From: Sphingomonas sp. Leaf34 | Lineage (GTDB): Bacteria; Pseudomonadota; Alphaproteobacteria; Sphingomonadales; Sphingomonadaceae | DNA length: 64,000 nucleotides | NCBI RefSeq assembly: GCF_001421805.1 | Contig: NZ_LMLC01000004.1 | Span: 1 to 64,000, forward strand | Direction: 5' to 3' | Shown here: piece after piece, positions 53,770 through 62,691 of the stretch | Numbering within the stretch: the first letter of the stretch is position 1 | Layout: every line of letters starts with the position of its first letter | The notes under the pieces: generated by a model | Database searches by the model: none | The model's input: the letters and a program-made list of their open reading frames with translations, nothing else | What the model was told of the DNA's origin: nothing | Position numbers and translations under genes: made by a program

Positions 53770-54963
53770 GTGGTCGTCGATCGAGATCCTGTCGTCATCC
53801 TGTCCTACGCGCGTACGCCGATGGGATCGTTCCAGGGGGCGCTCGCGGGCGCGACCGCGACGCAGCTTGGCGCCGATGCGGTCCGCGGTGCGGTCGGTCG
53901 GTCGGGCGTGTCGGCGGCGGGCATCGAGCGGATCTACATGGGCTGCGTGCTGCCCGCCGGGCTCGGCCAGGCGCCCGCGCGGCAGGCGGCGATCAACGCC
54001 GGGCTCGGCGACCATGTCGAGGCGACGACGGTCAACAAGATGTGCGGATCGGGGATGCAGGCCGCGATCCTGGCGGCCGATGCGCTGGCGGCGGGGTCGG
54101 TCGACCTGCTCGTCGCGGGCGGCATGGAGAGCATGACCAACGCGCCGTATCTGTCGAAGAGCCACCGCGGCGGCGCGCGGATCGGCCATGACCGGATGTA
54201 TGATCACATGTATCTCGACGGGCTCGAGGATGCGTACGAACCCGGCAAGCTGATGGGCAATTTCGCCGAGGATACCGCGCACGAGTATCAATTCACGCGC
54301 GCGCAGATGGATGATTACGCGATCGAATCGCTGCACCGGGCTCAGCGCGCGCAGACATCGGGCGCATTCGATCGCGAGATCGTCCCGGTGGAGATTGCCG
54401 GCCGCAAGGGGATAACGACGGTCGCGCTCGACGAACAGCCGGCGAAGGGCGACGTCGCCAAGATCCCGACGCTCAAGCCTGCCTTTTCGAAGGACGGCAC
54501 GATCACTGCCGCCAATGCGTCGTCGATCTCCGACGGCGCGGCCGCGCTGGTGATGACGCGCGCGAGCGTCGCCGAGCGGCTGGGCATCACGCCGATCGCG
54601 CGGGTCGTGGCGCACGCCGCGCATGCCCATGCGCCGGCACTGTTCACGACCGCGCCGGTGTTCGCGATGCGAAAGGCGATGGAGAAGGCTGGCTGGTCCG
54701 CGGCGGATGTCGATCTGTTCGAGGTCAACGAGGCGTTTGCGGTGGTTGCGATGATCGCGATGCGTGACCTTGGCCTGCCGCACGACAAGGTGAACATCCA
54801 CGGCGGGGCGTGCGCGCTGGGCCATCCGATCGGTGCGAGCGGCGCGCGGATCCTCGCGACGCTGCTGTCGGCATTGGAGACGACCGGCCAGACGCGCGGG
54901 CTGGCCTCGCTGTGCATCGGCGGTGGCGAGGCGACCGCGATGGCGGTGGAGCTGATGCGCTAA
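53770..54963 (+). CDS. Acetyl-CoA C-acetyltransferase (thiolase)
   Basis: The 397-aa protein is a biosynthetic-type thiolase with active-site Cys in 'VNKMCGSGMQAAIL', 'GGMESMTNAPYL', 'EVNEAFAVVAMIAMRD', His in 'HGGACALGHPIGASGARIL' and the second Cys in 'SLCIGGGEATAMAVEL'. It joins two acetyl-CoA to acetoacetyl-CoA or cleaves the reverse, for PHB, fatty acid or amino-acid metabolism. GTG 53770 is preceded by GGAGAG; another GTG at 53758 is in frame but has no such site. Divergent from the small membrane protein. Confidence 0.93.
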   Translation: MVVDRDPVVILSYARTPMGSFQGALAGATATQLGADAVRGAVGRSGVSAAGIERIYMGCVLPAGLGQAPARQAAINAGLGDHVEATTVNKMCGSGMQAAILAADALAAGSVDLLVAGGMESMTNAPYLSKSHRGGARIGHDRMYDHMYLDGLEDAYEPGKLMGNFAEDTAHEYQFTRAQMDDYAIESLHRAQRAQTSGAFDREIVPVEIAGRKGITTVALDEQPAKGDVAKIPTLKPAFSKDGTITAANASSISDGAAALVMTRASVAERLGITPIARVVAHAAHAHAPALFTTAPVFAMRKAMEKAGWSAADVDLFEVNEAFAVVAMIAMRDLGLPHDKVNIHGGACALGHPIGASGARILATLLSALETTGQTRGLASLCIGGGEATAMAVELMR

Positions 54964-55395
54964 GCGTTACCCTCATCTGACAGAGGGCAGGGGTCTGACA
55001 TCGTGTGGACCCCGCCTGAAATCCGTCTCGCGCACTGAGCGAGTGAGGCGTATTTCTTGTGCATTGCGGTTCGGCTACCGGTGAGACGCTACTCGAGATT
55101 GACGCGACCGACGCATCCGGGCGCCACGCGTGCCGCGCACTCCGATTTTACATTGAAACCGTCAAAAAACGCCTGATCAGCGCCTAGACTGGCTGCGCCA
55201 TGAGCGTTGGGCTCGGCGACACGCGCTCCAGAATCAACATTACAATGACGTTACAGAATTGCCGCAGTGCCGAGCGCCAACTGTTGGGAACTGCGCGCCA
55301 TTATCGATTCCCTAGTGAGCGAATCGAAGTGTCGGCCCGACCAACATGCCCGCCCGTTGGTGGCCAAGCAGTGTCGATCGAGCCGACGTCGTCAT
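54964..55395. other. Intergenic region after the thiolase
   Basis: About 430 bases without a convincing gene. A 97-codon plus-strand frame from 55200 has no ribosome site and an irregular composition. No terminator with T-run is visible after the thiolase. A micro-ORF on the minus strand ends at 55396. Confidence 0.5.
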
Positions 55396-55446
55396 TCACC
55401 AGGGGCGAATGGGCGTGTAGATCAACGCGAGGATCAGCTTCAGCAT
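55396..55446 (-). CDS. Candidate hydrophobic micro-ORF (16 aa)
   Basis: ATG at 55446 opens MLKLILALIYTPIRPW with TGA at 55398-55396. A GGGAG ribosome site lies seven bases upstream, after an AT-rich promoter-like region. The peptide has one hydrophobic helix-length segment, then Pro-Ile-Arg-Pro-Trp. It is too short for normal gene finding and I know no family, but the start context is better than chance for this genome. It is divergent from the EAL/kinase cluster. Confidence 0.35.
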   Translation of the reverse strand: MLKLILALIYTPIRPW

Positions 55447-55465
55447 GTTTATGCTCCCTTATTGA

Positions 55466-55479
55466 CACCCTAGCGGGTG
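55466..55479. promoter_or_regulatory. CACCC-TAGC-GGGTG inverted repeat in the micro-ORF leader
   Basis: A 5-bp perfect inverted repeat with a four-base loop lies 20 bases upstream of the micro-ORF start, within its probable 5' leader. It could be a small hairpin affecting translation or a protein site. Confidence 0.25.
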
Positions 55480-55507
55480 CAAGGTCGGCATAGTGTATAA
55501 CAAAACG

Positions 55508-55535
55508 TTAAACAATAATTTTTGTAAATTGTTAA
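55508..55535. promoter_or_regulatory. AT-rich dyad between micro-ORF and EAL gene
   Basis: TTAAACAAT (55508-55516) and ATTGTTAA (55528-55535) form a near-perfect dyad in an AT-rich island of about 60 bases, the most AT-rich part of this neighbourhood, between two divergent starts. It probably contains promoters and a regulator site for one or both sides. Confidence 0.4.
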
Positions 55536-55575
55536 CCATGTTCTGCAACGAGTCGTCGCCGCTGTACTTAAGACT

Positions 55576-56964
55576 ATGTTTATGCGTTGCAGATATCCCG
55601 GACCCATGAGAGAGTTCTCGCACTCGCACAGCAGCCGCAGCGTCTCCCAGGTTGCTGCCAAACCAGCCGTTTCCGCCGTCCAGGCCGATCTGGTCCGGGT
55701 CGGCCCACATCTGCGGTGCGCGATCGGTTGGCAGTTCCTGATCCTCGCGGAGATCGAAAATTTTAGTGTCCTGCGGCGGCATCTGGGTCGGTGTCGCGCG
55801 GACATGCTGATCATCGATGTCGCGGCGCGCGTCAGTGCCGTGCTGCCCGATGCACGGGTCATCGTCGCCGGGCGAGACGTGGTCGAGATCGCCTTCGAAA
55901 GCGAGGCGCGGCTGGCGCTCGACGTTGCGATCACTGCGCTGGAAGCGGCGTTCGATCTGCCGTTCGATATCGATGGCGAGTGGCACGGGATCCACGTCCA
56001 GTTCGGCGCTGCCGCGGCGGGAGCGATCGGCGAGCGCGACGAAGTGCATCTGATCGAGGAAGCCGAGCGCGCGCTGATCGATGCTCGGAGCGAACGTGTC
56101 GCGGTCGCGCGTGACGTCGTCCTCGGCGCAGCATCGGTCGATCGCGCGCAACTGGCGCGCGACTTGACGATCGCGATCGAGACCGAGGAGTTGTTCCTTC
56201 AATACCAGCCGAAGGTCCATCTCCGGCGGCAGGAGATTACCAGCGTCGAGGCGCTGGTCCGTTGGAAGCATGGGACGCGCGGTCTGGTCCTGCCCAGCGA
56301 TTTCATCCCGATCGCGGAGGAATCGCGCGATATCGTCGCGCTGACCCTATGGACGATCGAGCGATCGATTCGCGACCAGAAGACTCTTCTCGAGCATGGT
56401 CATGACCTGAGGATCTTCATCAATATCGCCGGGGTCTTGCTTGCCGACACGCGGTTCGTTCGGAAAGTCTGCGCGCTGGTGCAGACGAGTGGCGCGCGTC
56501 TGGGGTTCGAAATTACCGAGACGTCGGTGATCCGTGATCCGGAAAGCGCGATCGCGAACCTGAATGTCTTCGCGGACATCGGCATCGTCATTGCGATCGA
56601 CGATTATGGTGCCGGCCTGTCCTCGCTCGCCTATCTGAAGCAGTTGCCCGCGCGTGAACTGAAGATCGACAAGCTGTTCGTCACGCAACTCACGAGCTCG
56701 AACCGCGACCCGCTCATCGTGCGCTCGACGATCGATCTGGCGCATGCGCTCGAGATGGAGGTGGTTGCCGAAGGCGTCGAGACGCAGGCGGCGATGGCCT
56801 TGTTGTCGGTGATGGGGTGCGACATGATCCAGGGCTTCCTGATCAGCCGGCCGATCAACCTCGATGCACTGATCCACTTCTTGGCGGACGAGAAGCACCT
56901 TGCGATCGCAGCCGATGTCCGGGCGCCGTTCAACCGGCTTGCGACGGTATGGAAACGCGGTTGA
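55576..56964 (+). CDS. Degenerate GGDEF-EAL protein (cyclic-di-GMP phosphodiesterase)
   Basis: The 462-aa soluble protein has a GGDEF-like fold (about 45-185) in which the signature is lost ('AGRDVVEIAF' at the expected place), so no cyclase activity is expected. An EAL domain follows (about 190-440) with its metal and catalytic residues visible: E225 in 'VEALVRWKHG', N283 in 'FINIAG', E312 in 'EITET', D342/D343 in 'IDDYGAGLSS', K363 in 'LKIDK' and E399 in 'VVAEGVET'. It should therefore hydrolyse c-di-GMP. An ATG at 55606 is an alternative start. Its end overlaps the histidine kinase start by 16 bases, suggesting one signalling unit. Confidence 0.9.
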   Translation: MFMRCRYPGPMREFSHSHSSRSVSQVAAKPAVSAVQADLVRVGPHLRCAIGWQFLILAEIENFSVLRRHLGRCRADMLIIDVAARVSAVLPDARVIVAGRDVVEIAFESEARLALDVAITALEAAFDLPFDIDGEWHGIHVQFGAAAAGAIGERDEVHLIEEAERALIDARSERVAVARDVVLGAASVDRAQLARDLTIAIETEELFLQYQPKVHLRRQEITSVEALVRWKHGTRGLVLPSDFIPIAEESRDIVALTLWTIERSIRDQKTLLEHGHDLRIFINIAGVLLADTRFVRKVCALVQTSGARLGFEITETSVIRDPESAIANLNVFADIGIVIAIDDYGAGLSSLAYLKQLPARELKIDKLFVTQLTSSNRDPLIVRSTIDLAHALEMEVVAEGVETQAAMALLSVMGCDMIQGFLISRPINLDALIHFLADEKHLAIAADVRAPFNRLATVWKRG

Positions 56965-59444
56965 TCTACGCGGTCGCGCGCATGCGCGTGGTGATCGCTT
57001 GTGCCATGCTCATCGGACTTGGCTGGGCCCAGTCATGCCCAGCCCAGCGTCCCGTGGCGCCGACCATCAGCGGGTTCGATCAGACGATTGGCGATGCCAA
57101 GGCGACGATGCTGATCGACCCCGTTTCGGCGCGTGCCAAGGCGGTCGGCGCAGAGCAGGTGGCAAGGTCGATCGCTGATCCCGCGGTGCGGGGGATATCG
57201 ATCGCCACGGCGCAATGGTTACAGGGCGAGGCGTATGTGCGCACCGGCAATCCCCAAAAGGCCAGCGTCCTGATCGGCACCGCGCTGCGTGCGGTGGTAA
57301 TGCTTGCGCCACACTCGAAACTGCACGCCGACATCTTGTTGTCGCGCGGAGGGGCAGATAGCGGTCAGGGCCGCGCCGGCGCAGCATTGGCCGATTATCA
57401 ATCAGCATTCATCCGATATCGCCGGATCGGCGACCGCCGCGGACAGGCGATGGCGCTGATCTTCATAGCGTGGTTGTATACAGAGGCGATGGATCAAACC
57501 ACCGCGTTGAAATATTATGATCAGGCAATCGATATATATGGTACCGAGCCAAGTCTTTCGATATCGATCCATAACAATCGGGCAACCGCGTTCAGCGAGT
57601 TGAAAAACTACAAGCAGGCGCTCGTCGAGTTCAACACGGCGTTGCTGCTGGCGAAAAGCCTCAAAAGCGCGCCTTTGATGGCGCAGGTCTACGCCAATAT
57701 CGCGCTGCTGCAGCTACTGGCTGGGAATCTGTCCGACGCTGACCGCGCCATCCAGGCTGGCATGTGGCTGACCGCCGACCGTGAAACATCGGGGTCGAAG
57801 GCCGGGATCATCGCAATATCGGCACAGTTGGCGTTGCAGCGAGGGCAGGTATCGCGCGCTGTAGCGCTGATCACGACCGCACTGGCCGAACTCGGGCCGA
57901 AGGGCACGAGCATCTCGCAGCGGGACATCCACCAGACCGCCTATGATGTCTTTCGTGCCGCGAACGATCCGAAATCCGCGCTGGTGCATCTTCAGGCGCT
58001 GAAGCGGATCGATGACGATGCGACCAAGCTGGCGACGAGCACCAAGACGGCGCTGATGGCGGCGCGGTTCAATTTCGCGAACCAGGAATTGAAGATCAGC
58101 CAACTCAAGGCCGACGAACTGCGGCGCAGTATCGCGTTCGAGCGGGCACGCGCACTGACCCAGCGCTATGTCTTCCTCGGGGTCGCCGGCGCGGTCGCGA
58201 TCGTCATCGCGTTGCTCGGGATCGGGCTGGTCACGATCCGCCGCAGCCGCGATCAGGTGCGCGCGGCCAACGACGACCTCGCCCTCACCAACAGCGCGCT
58301 CGGCAAGGCGCTGGCGGCGAAGACCGAATTCCTGGCGACCACCAGTCATGAGATCCGTACGCCGCTCAACGGCATCCTCGGCATGACCCAGGTGATGCTG
58401 GCCGATACGCACCTCGCGCCGCTGCTGCGCGACCGGGTCGGCGTCGTCCATGGTGCGGGGCTGACGATGCGCGCGCTGGTCGACGACATTCTCGACGTAG
58501 CAAAGATGGAAACCGGCAATCTGACGATCGAGGCGGTTCCGTTCGATCTCTGCGCGACGGTGAGGGATGCGACCCGGTTGTGGGAGGAGCAGGCACGCGA
58601 CAAGGGGCTGACGTTCGGCGTCGATCTGACCGGCTGCCCCGCGATGATCGTCGGCGACGCGGCGCGGATCCGCCAGATCGTGTTCAACCTGCTGGCCAAC
58701 GCACTGAAGTTCACCAAGCAGGGCCGGGTCACGCTCGCGATCGACGTCGGCGATGACGAACGGCTTCGGGTCGCGGTGACCGATTCCGGAATCGGCATCG
58801 CCGCCGACAAGTTCGAACAGATCTTCGAATCCTTCGCGCAGGCGGATGCCGGCACGACGCGTCAATTCGGCGGGACCGGGCTGGGGTTGGCGATCTGCCG
58901 CAATCTGGCGCGGGCAATGGGCGGCGATGTCACCGTTGCCAGCGTCGAAGGACAGGGGGCGACCTTCACGCTTACTCTGCCGTTCGTCCGCGCCACGCCG
59001 CTCATCGTCACCGCACATCCGCCAGGCACGGCGAGCGCGATCACGCTGGTTGTCGATCGCAATCCGATCACGCGGAGCATGTTCAAAGCCTTGCTAGCGC
59101 CACATGCCGGCACGGTCGCGTTTGCCGGCTCGGTCGACGAGGCAATCCTGTTGCTGCGTGAGGGCAACGTCGCGCAGGTCCTGATCGACGACGCGACGAT
59201 CCGTGTCGACGGGGATGCGCATGCCGGCCTAGTCCGCATCGTCGACGCGGCGGGGATCGCCCGTACCGAAACGACCCTGTTGTGGCCGGTAGCGGCAGTG
59301 CAGGAACGCGACGAATTGCTCGCCACCGGCATCACCCGCGTGGTGGCGAAACCGGTCAGTGGCGCAGCGCTGATCCAGGCGATCTACGGCGAACCGATGC
59401 CGCGAAACGCGCCGCATCCCGTCCTTGTGTCGGACGCGGCATAG
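56949..59444 (+). CDS. TPR-sensor hybrid-like histidine kinase
   Basis: The 831-aa protein has an N-terminal export signal ('MRVVIACAMLIGLGWAQSCP'), a periplasmic region of TPR-like helical repeats (about 60-390), a membrane segment near 406-428 ('FLGVAGAVAIVIALLGIGLV'), a HisKA domain with H467 in 'TTSHEIRTPLNGILGMTQVM' and an HATPase ('FNLLANALKFTKQG', 'DSGIGIAADKFEQIF', 'FGGTGLGLAICRNLARAMGG'). The last 135 residues resemble a receiver but read 'LVVDRNPITRSMFKALL' and 'VLIDDATI'; one of the acidic-pocket residues is replaced, so phosphotransfer there is doubtful. ATG 56949 lies inside the EAL gene end; ATG 56982 is possible. Confidence 0.88.
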   Translation: METRLIYAVARMRVVIACAMLIGLGWAQSCPAQRPVAPTISGFDQTIGDAKATMLIDPVSARAKAVGAEQVARSIADPAVRGISIATAQWLQGEAYVRTGNPQKASVLIGTALRAVVMLAPHSKLHADILLSRGGADSGQGRAGAALADYQSAFIRYRRIGDRRGQAMALIFIAWLYTEAMDQTTALKYYDQAIDIYGTEPSLSISIHNNRATAFSELKNYKQALVEFNTALLLAKSLKSAPLMAQVYANIALLQLLAGNLSDADRAIQAGMWLTADRETSGSKAGIIAISAQLALQRGQVSRAVALITTALAELGPKGTSISQRDIHQTAYDVFRAANDPKSALVHLQALKRIDDDATKLATSTKTALMAARFNFANQELKISQLKADELRRSIAFERARALTQRYVFLGVAGAVAIVIALLGIGLVTIRRSRDQVRAANDDLALTNSALGKALAAKTEFLATTSHEIRTPLNGILGMTQVMLADTHLAPLLRDRVGVVHGAGLTMRALVDDILDVAKMETGNLTIEAVPFDLCATVRDATRLWEEQARDKGLTFGVDLTGCPAMIVGDAARIRQIVFNLLANALKFTKQGRVTLAIDVGDDERLRVAVTDSGIGIAADKFEQIFESFAQADAGTTRQFGGTGLGLAICRNLARAMGGDVTVASVEGQGATFTLTLPFVRATPLIVTAHPPGTASAITLVVDRNPITRSMFKALLAPHAGTVAFAGSVDEAILLLREGNVAQVLIDDATIRVDGDAHAGLVRIVDAAGIARTETTLLWPVAAVQERDELLATGITRVVAKPVSGAALIQAIYGEPMPRNAPHPVLVSDAA

Positions 59445-59505
59445 CGCGTAGGTGTAGGATCATGTCGGCAGCATTTCTCGCATATGTCCCTCTATCGATG
59501 GGGCG

Positions 59506-59901
59506 GTGGTGAAGGTCCTCTTTATCGAGGACGATCGGATGAATCGACGCGTCGTCAAGGATATGCTCGACGTCGCCGGCGTCACGATGATCGAGGCTGA
59601 AAGCGCCGAGCGGGGTCTGGGCATCATCGAGGAGCAGGACTTCGCGATGATCCTGGTCGATCTGCGGATGCCCGGCATGGACGGCGTGACCGCGATCGAA
59701 CATATCCGCGCGCGCCGCGATGCGAAGGGACGCGTGCCGATCATCGTCGTTACCGCGGATATCGCCCCCGATCTGCGCGAACGCTGCCTGGCCGCAGGCG
59801 CCGACGACGTCATCTTCAAGCCGGTGGCGATGGATGCGCTGTTCGACGCGATGGGCCGTATCCTCGCCCGCGATGCCGCGGGCGAAGGGATGATCGGCTA
59901 G
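59506..59901 (+). CDS. Single-domain response regulator (CheY-like)
   Basis: The 131-aa protein is only a receiver: acidic pocket 'VLFIEDDRMNRRVVKDMLDV', phospho-acceptor Asp in 'AMILVDLRMPGMDGVTAIEH', Thr in 'IIVVTADIAPDLRE' and Lys in 'DVIFKPVAMDAL'. It has no output domain, so it acts by protein contact or as a phosphate relay. It starts at GTG 59506 (a second GTG follows directly); an ATG at 59498 is out of frame. It lies 61 bases after the hybrid-like kinase whose own receiver is degenerate, so this is the probable partner. Confidence 0.9.
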   Translation: MVKVLFIEDDRMNRRVVKDMLDVAGVTMIEAESAERGLGIIEEQDFAMILVDLRMPGMDGVTAIEHIRARRDAKGRVPIIVVTADIAPDLRERCLAAGADDVIFKPVAMDALFDAMGRILARDAAGEGMIG

Positions 59902-59927
59902 GCTGGTCTGGCGTTGACCAAGCGGTC

Positions 59928-60779
59928 CTACCGCTTGAGCGCGTCGGTCAGCGAGGCGGTTGCGCTGCCGCGGCGCGCCGGCTTGGGCTGCGACGGATCG
60001 GGCGACCAGCCGGTCAGGAACACGATCTGGAATTTCTCGTGCGTGCGCCCGCGATCGTCAGCGGCATCCGCGAATGCTGCCAGCGTTCGCCCGAAGACCG
60101 CGCGCGTCATCGACTGGCGTTGCTTGAGCGCATTGGTCGCCGCCATCCCGCGCAGATCGCCGAGCAGTCGACCAAGGTCACGGTAGCCGACATCGAGCGT
60201 CTCGACGTCGGCGACCGGCAGCGCAAATCCTGCCCGCATCAACAGGTCGCCGGCGGAGCGGACGTCGATCTGCGGATGGAGCCGCGCGGCGGGCCGGTCG
60301 GCTTCGGCAACGCGGAGCGCGGCACGGAGCGCGGGCAGGCTGCCTGCGCCGACGAACGCGCCGAGGAACAGTCCGTCGGGCCGCAGCACGCGCCGGATCA
60401 GCGACAACGCACCCGGTAGATCGTCGACCTGATCGAGCACGCCGGCACTCACCACCAGATCGAAACTGCCGTCGGCGAACGGCAGCCGGTCCTCGTCGGC
60501 CTGCACACCACCAGCGGCGGCGGAAAAGGCAAATCCCGAATCGCAACGGGCGACGCGCGCGCCGGCCGGGGCCGGGAAGGCCGCGTCGAAACAGCCGAGA
60601 TCGAGGACGTCGGTAAACGACCGCGTCACCGCGTCGAGCCGCTCGGCAATCCCGTCGAGCATCGTCCCGCGCAGAAAATCATGCTCGCGATACAGCGGCG
60701 CGGCGCGATCACGGCGGCAGCGGCGCGCCCCGCGGTCGAAAATTTCCGGGGCGAAGATTTCGGGGGCTTGGTCGGACAC
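59928..60779 (-). CDS. SAM-dependent methyltransferase (BioC/NDUFAF5-like)
   Basis: The 283-aa class-I methyltransferase has motif I 'DVLDLGCFDAAFPAPAGARV', 'DRLPFADGSFDLVVSAGVLD' and 'LIRRVLRPDGLFLGAFVGAG'. The opening 'EIFDRGARRCRRDRAAPLYR' is typical of the alphaproteobacterial relatives of mitochondrial NDUFAF5, which modify a complex I arginine; BioC (malonyl-ACP methylation) is the alternative. GTG 60779 was chosen ('VSDQAPEIFAPEIFDRGAR'); the longer frame runs into the divergent comF start region. Convergent with the response regulator. Confidence 0.85.
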   Translation of the reverse strand: MSDQAPEIFAPEIFDRGARRCRRDRAAPLYREHDFLRGTMLDGIAERLDAVTRSFTDVLDLGCFDAAFPAPAGARVARCDSGFAFSAAAGGVQADEDRLPFADGSFDLVVSAGVLDQVDDLPGALSLIRRVLRPDGLFLGAFVGAGSLPALRAALRVAEADRPAARLHPQIDVRSAGDLLMRAGFALPVADVETLDVGYRDLGRLLGDLRGMAATNALKQRQSMTRAVFGRTLAAFADAADDRGRTHEKFQIVFLTGWSPDPSQPKPARRGSATASLTDALKR

Positions 60780-60851
60780 CCGACGCTTGTGCCGCGCAGC
60801 GTCCTCCCCGACAAGTGTCACCTCACCCGCAGCGGCGAAAAGAGGTCCGAT

Positions 60852-61577
60852 GTGAGACTCCCTACCGCACTCCGTCACGCCGTCGACTTCGCGCTGCCGG
60901 CGCGCTGTGCAGGCTGCGGCATGCCGGTCGCCGAGGATCACAGGTTTTGTGCGACATGCTGGAGCAGCCTGCGGTTTCTCGGGCCACCATGGTGTGAGGG
61001 ATGCAATGTGCCGTTCGCGTTTGATCGCGGCGAGGGCGCGCGGTGTGCGGCCTGTCTACGCGATCCGCCGCGGCATGCGGGCGTTCGTGCCGCGGTCGCC
61101 TACGGTCCGGTCGCGCGCGGACTGGCGCTGCGCCTCAAATATGGTGGGCGGATCGCTTTTGCCGAGACGATGGCGCTGCGGATGCGCCGCTTGCTCCCGC
61201 TGGCGACCGACCTGCTGGTACCCGTGCCGTTGCATCGCTGGCGGATCTGGTCGCGCGGGTTCAACCAGGCGGCGCTGATCGGCGACGCGCTCGCCAAGCT
61301 ATCGGGTACGCCGCACGACCGAACGGTCCTGATACGACGGCGCCAGACGGCCGTGTTGCGCGGTCTCGGCGGGCGCGAGCGCGCACAAGCGGTCGCCGGC
61401 GCCTTTGCGATCGCCGCGCCCAGCCGGATTGCGGGCAAGGCGGTCGTGCTCGTCGACGACGTCTATACCAGTGGGGCGACGGCCGAAGCGTGCACGCGAG
61501 CCCTGATGCGCGCAGGCGCCCGATCTGTAACAATTTTGTGTTGGGCCCGTGTGCTGTCCGAAACCCGCGACGATTGA
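60852..61577 (+). CDS. comF: ComF-family phosphoribosyltransferase-like protein
   Basis: The 241-aa protein starts at GTG 60852, supported by AGAGG, with a double zinc ribbon at the N-terminus ('LPARCAGCGMPVAEDHRFCA', 'CEGCNVPFAF' and 'RCAACLRDPP') and a type I phosphoribosyltransferase domain with the PRPP loop 'VVLVDDVYTSGATAEACTRA'. ComF proteins take part in DNA uptake and recombination in competent bacteria; in others the role is unclear. It is first in a plus-strand run comF - grxC - nit - DUF1178 and divergent from the methyltransferase. Confidence 0.92.
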   Translation: MRLPTALRHAVDFALPARCAGCGMPVAEDHRFCATCWSSLRFLGPPWCEGCNVPFAFDRGEGARCAACLRDPPRHAGVRAAVAYGPVARGLALRLKYGGRIAFAETMALRMRRLLPLATDLLVPVPLHRWRIWSRGFNQAALIGDALAKLSGTPHDRTVLIRRRQTAVLRGLGGRERAQAVAGAFAIAAPSRIAGKAVVLVDDVYTSGATAEACTRALMRAGARSVTILCWARVLSETRDD

Positions 61578-61609
61578 CAATCGGGGGGTGAGACCACACC
61601 TCCGGAGGC

Positions 61610-61864
61610 ATGGCTAAAGTCGAAATCTACATCAAGCAATTCTGCCCCTATTGCTCGCGGGCATTGAAACTCCTTGCCAGCAAGGGGGTCGAACCGGAGA
61701 CGTTCGACGTCACCATGGGCGGCCCGAAAAAGGCCGAGATGGTCGACCGGTCGGGTGGCCGCATGACGATGCCACAGGTCTTTATCGACGATCGGCATAT
61801 CGGCGGATCCGACGATCTGGCGGCGCTCGACGCAAAGGGCGGTCTCGACCCCTTGCTCGGCTGA
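61610..61864 (+). CDS. grxC: Glutaredoxin 3
   Basis: The 84-aa dithiol glutaredoxin has active site 'FCPYCSRALKLL' (C12, C15), the cis-proline block 'GRMTMPQVFIDDRHIGGSDD' and the glutathione-binding end 'ALDAKGGLDPLLG'. It reduces disulfides with glutathione in the cytoplasm. Its TGA overlaps the ATG of the next gene (TGATG), so translation is coupled with the nitrilase-like protein. Confidence 0.97.
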   Translation: MAKVEIYIKQFCPYCSRALKLLASKGVEPETFDVTMGGPKKAEMVDRSGGRMTMPQVFIDDRHIGGSDDLAALDAKGGLDPLLG

Positions 61865-62691
61865 TGCCGAGGATCGCGCTCCTCCAGATGACGAGCGGGA
61901 TTGATCCTGCCGCCAATGCGCAGACCATCGTCGAAGCGATCCACGCCGCACGCGACGGCGGTGCGGAGATGGTCTTTACGCCAGAGATGGCAGGATTGAT
62001 CGATCGCGACCGCACGCGTGGCGCCGCGTCGATCGTCCTCGAGGACGACGATCCAGTGCTGGCCGCAGTCTGCAGCGCGGCGGCGAAGACCGGACTATGG
62101 GTGCATCTTGGTTCGCTCGCGGTGCGCCGTTCCGACGGGAAGTTCGCCAATCGGGGCTTCGTGATCGACGGAACGGGGGCAATTCGCGCGCGCTACGACA
62201 AGCTGCATCTGTTCGATGTGGACCTACCGACCGGCGAAAGCTGGCGTGAATCCGCGGCGTATGTCGCTGGCGATACGGCAAGTGTGGTCGATACCCCCGT
62301 CGGCAGGCTGGGTGCCTCGATCTGCTATGATCTGCGCTTTGCCGATCTGTACCGCGCGCTGAGCGATGCGGGCGCGACGCTCCTCTCGGTGCCGGCGGCG
62401 TTCACGCGGCCGACCGGCGCCGCACACTGGCACATCCTGTTGCGTGCGCGTGCGATCGAGGCCGGCGCTTATGTCGTCGCGGCGGCACAGACCGGCGTCC
62501 ATGCCGACGGTCGCGCGACCTATGGCCATTCGCTGGTGATCGATCCCTGGGGCGAGGTGGTCCTTGACATGGGCGAGCCGGCCGGGCTGGCATTCGCAGA
62601 GATCGACCCGGCGCGCGTCGCGGCGGTCCGGTCGCGTATGCCGGTACTCCAGCATCGCCGCGCGATCCCACCCGTTACGATCGTCCGATGA
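61864..62691 (+). CDS. Carbon-nitrogen hydrolase (Nit1/deaminated glutathione amidase type)
   Basis: The 275-aa nitrilase-superfamily protein has its catalytic triad: E41 in 'AEMVFTPEMAGLI', K113 in 'RYDKLHLFDVDL' and C154 in 'LGASICYDLRFADLYRA'. The 'KLHLFDVD' and 'ICYDLRF' forms are those of Nit1-type amidases that repair deaminated glutathione, which fits the adjoining glutaredoxin gene. It starts at ATG 61864 overlapping grxC and ends overlapping DUF1178 by ATGA. Confidence 0.93.
   Translation: MPRIALLQMTSGIDPAANAQTIVEAIHAARDGGAEMVFTPEMAGLIDRDRTRGAASIVLEDDDPVLAAVCSAAAKTGLWVHLGSLAVRRSDGKFANRGFVIDGTGAIRARYDKLHLFDVDLPTGESWRESAAYVAGDTASVVDTPVGRLGASICYDLRFADLYRALSDAGATLLSVPAAFTRPTGAAHWHILLRARAIEAGAYVVAAAQTGVHADGRATYGHSLVIDPWGEVVLDMGEPAGLAFAEIDPARVAAVRSRMPVLQHRRAIPPVTIVR

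Noticed and set aside
53683..54825. Minus-strand extension of the 83-aa membrane protein
   Set aside because: It is antisense to the thiolase and shadow-like in composition.
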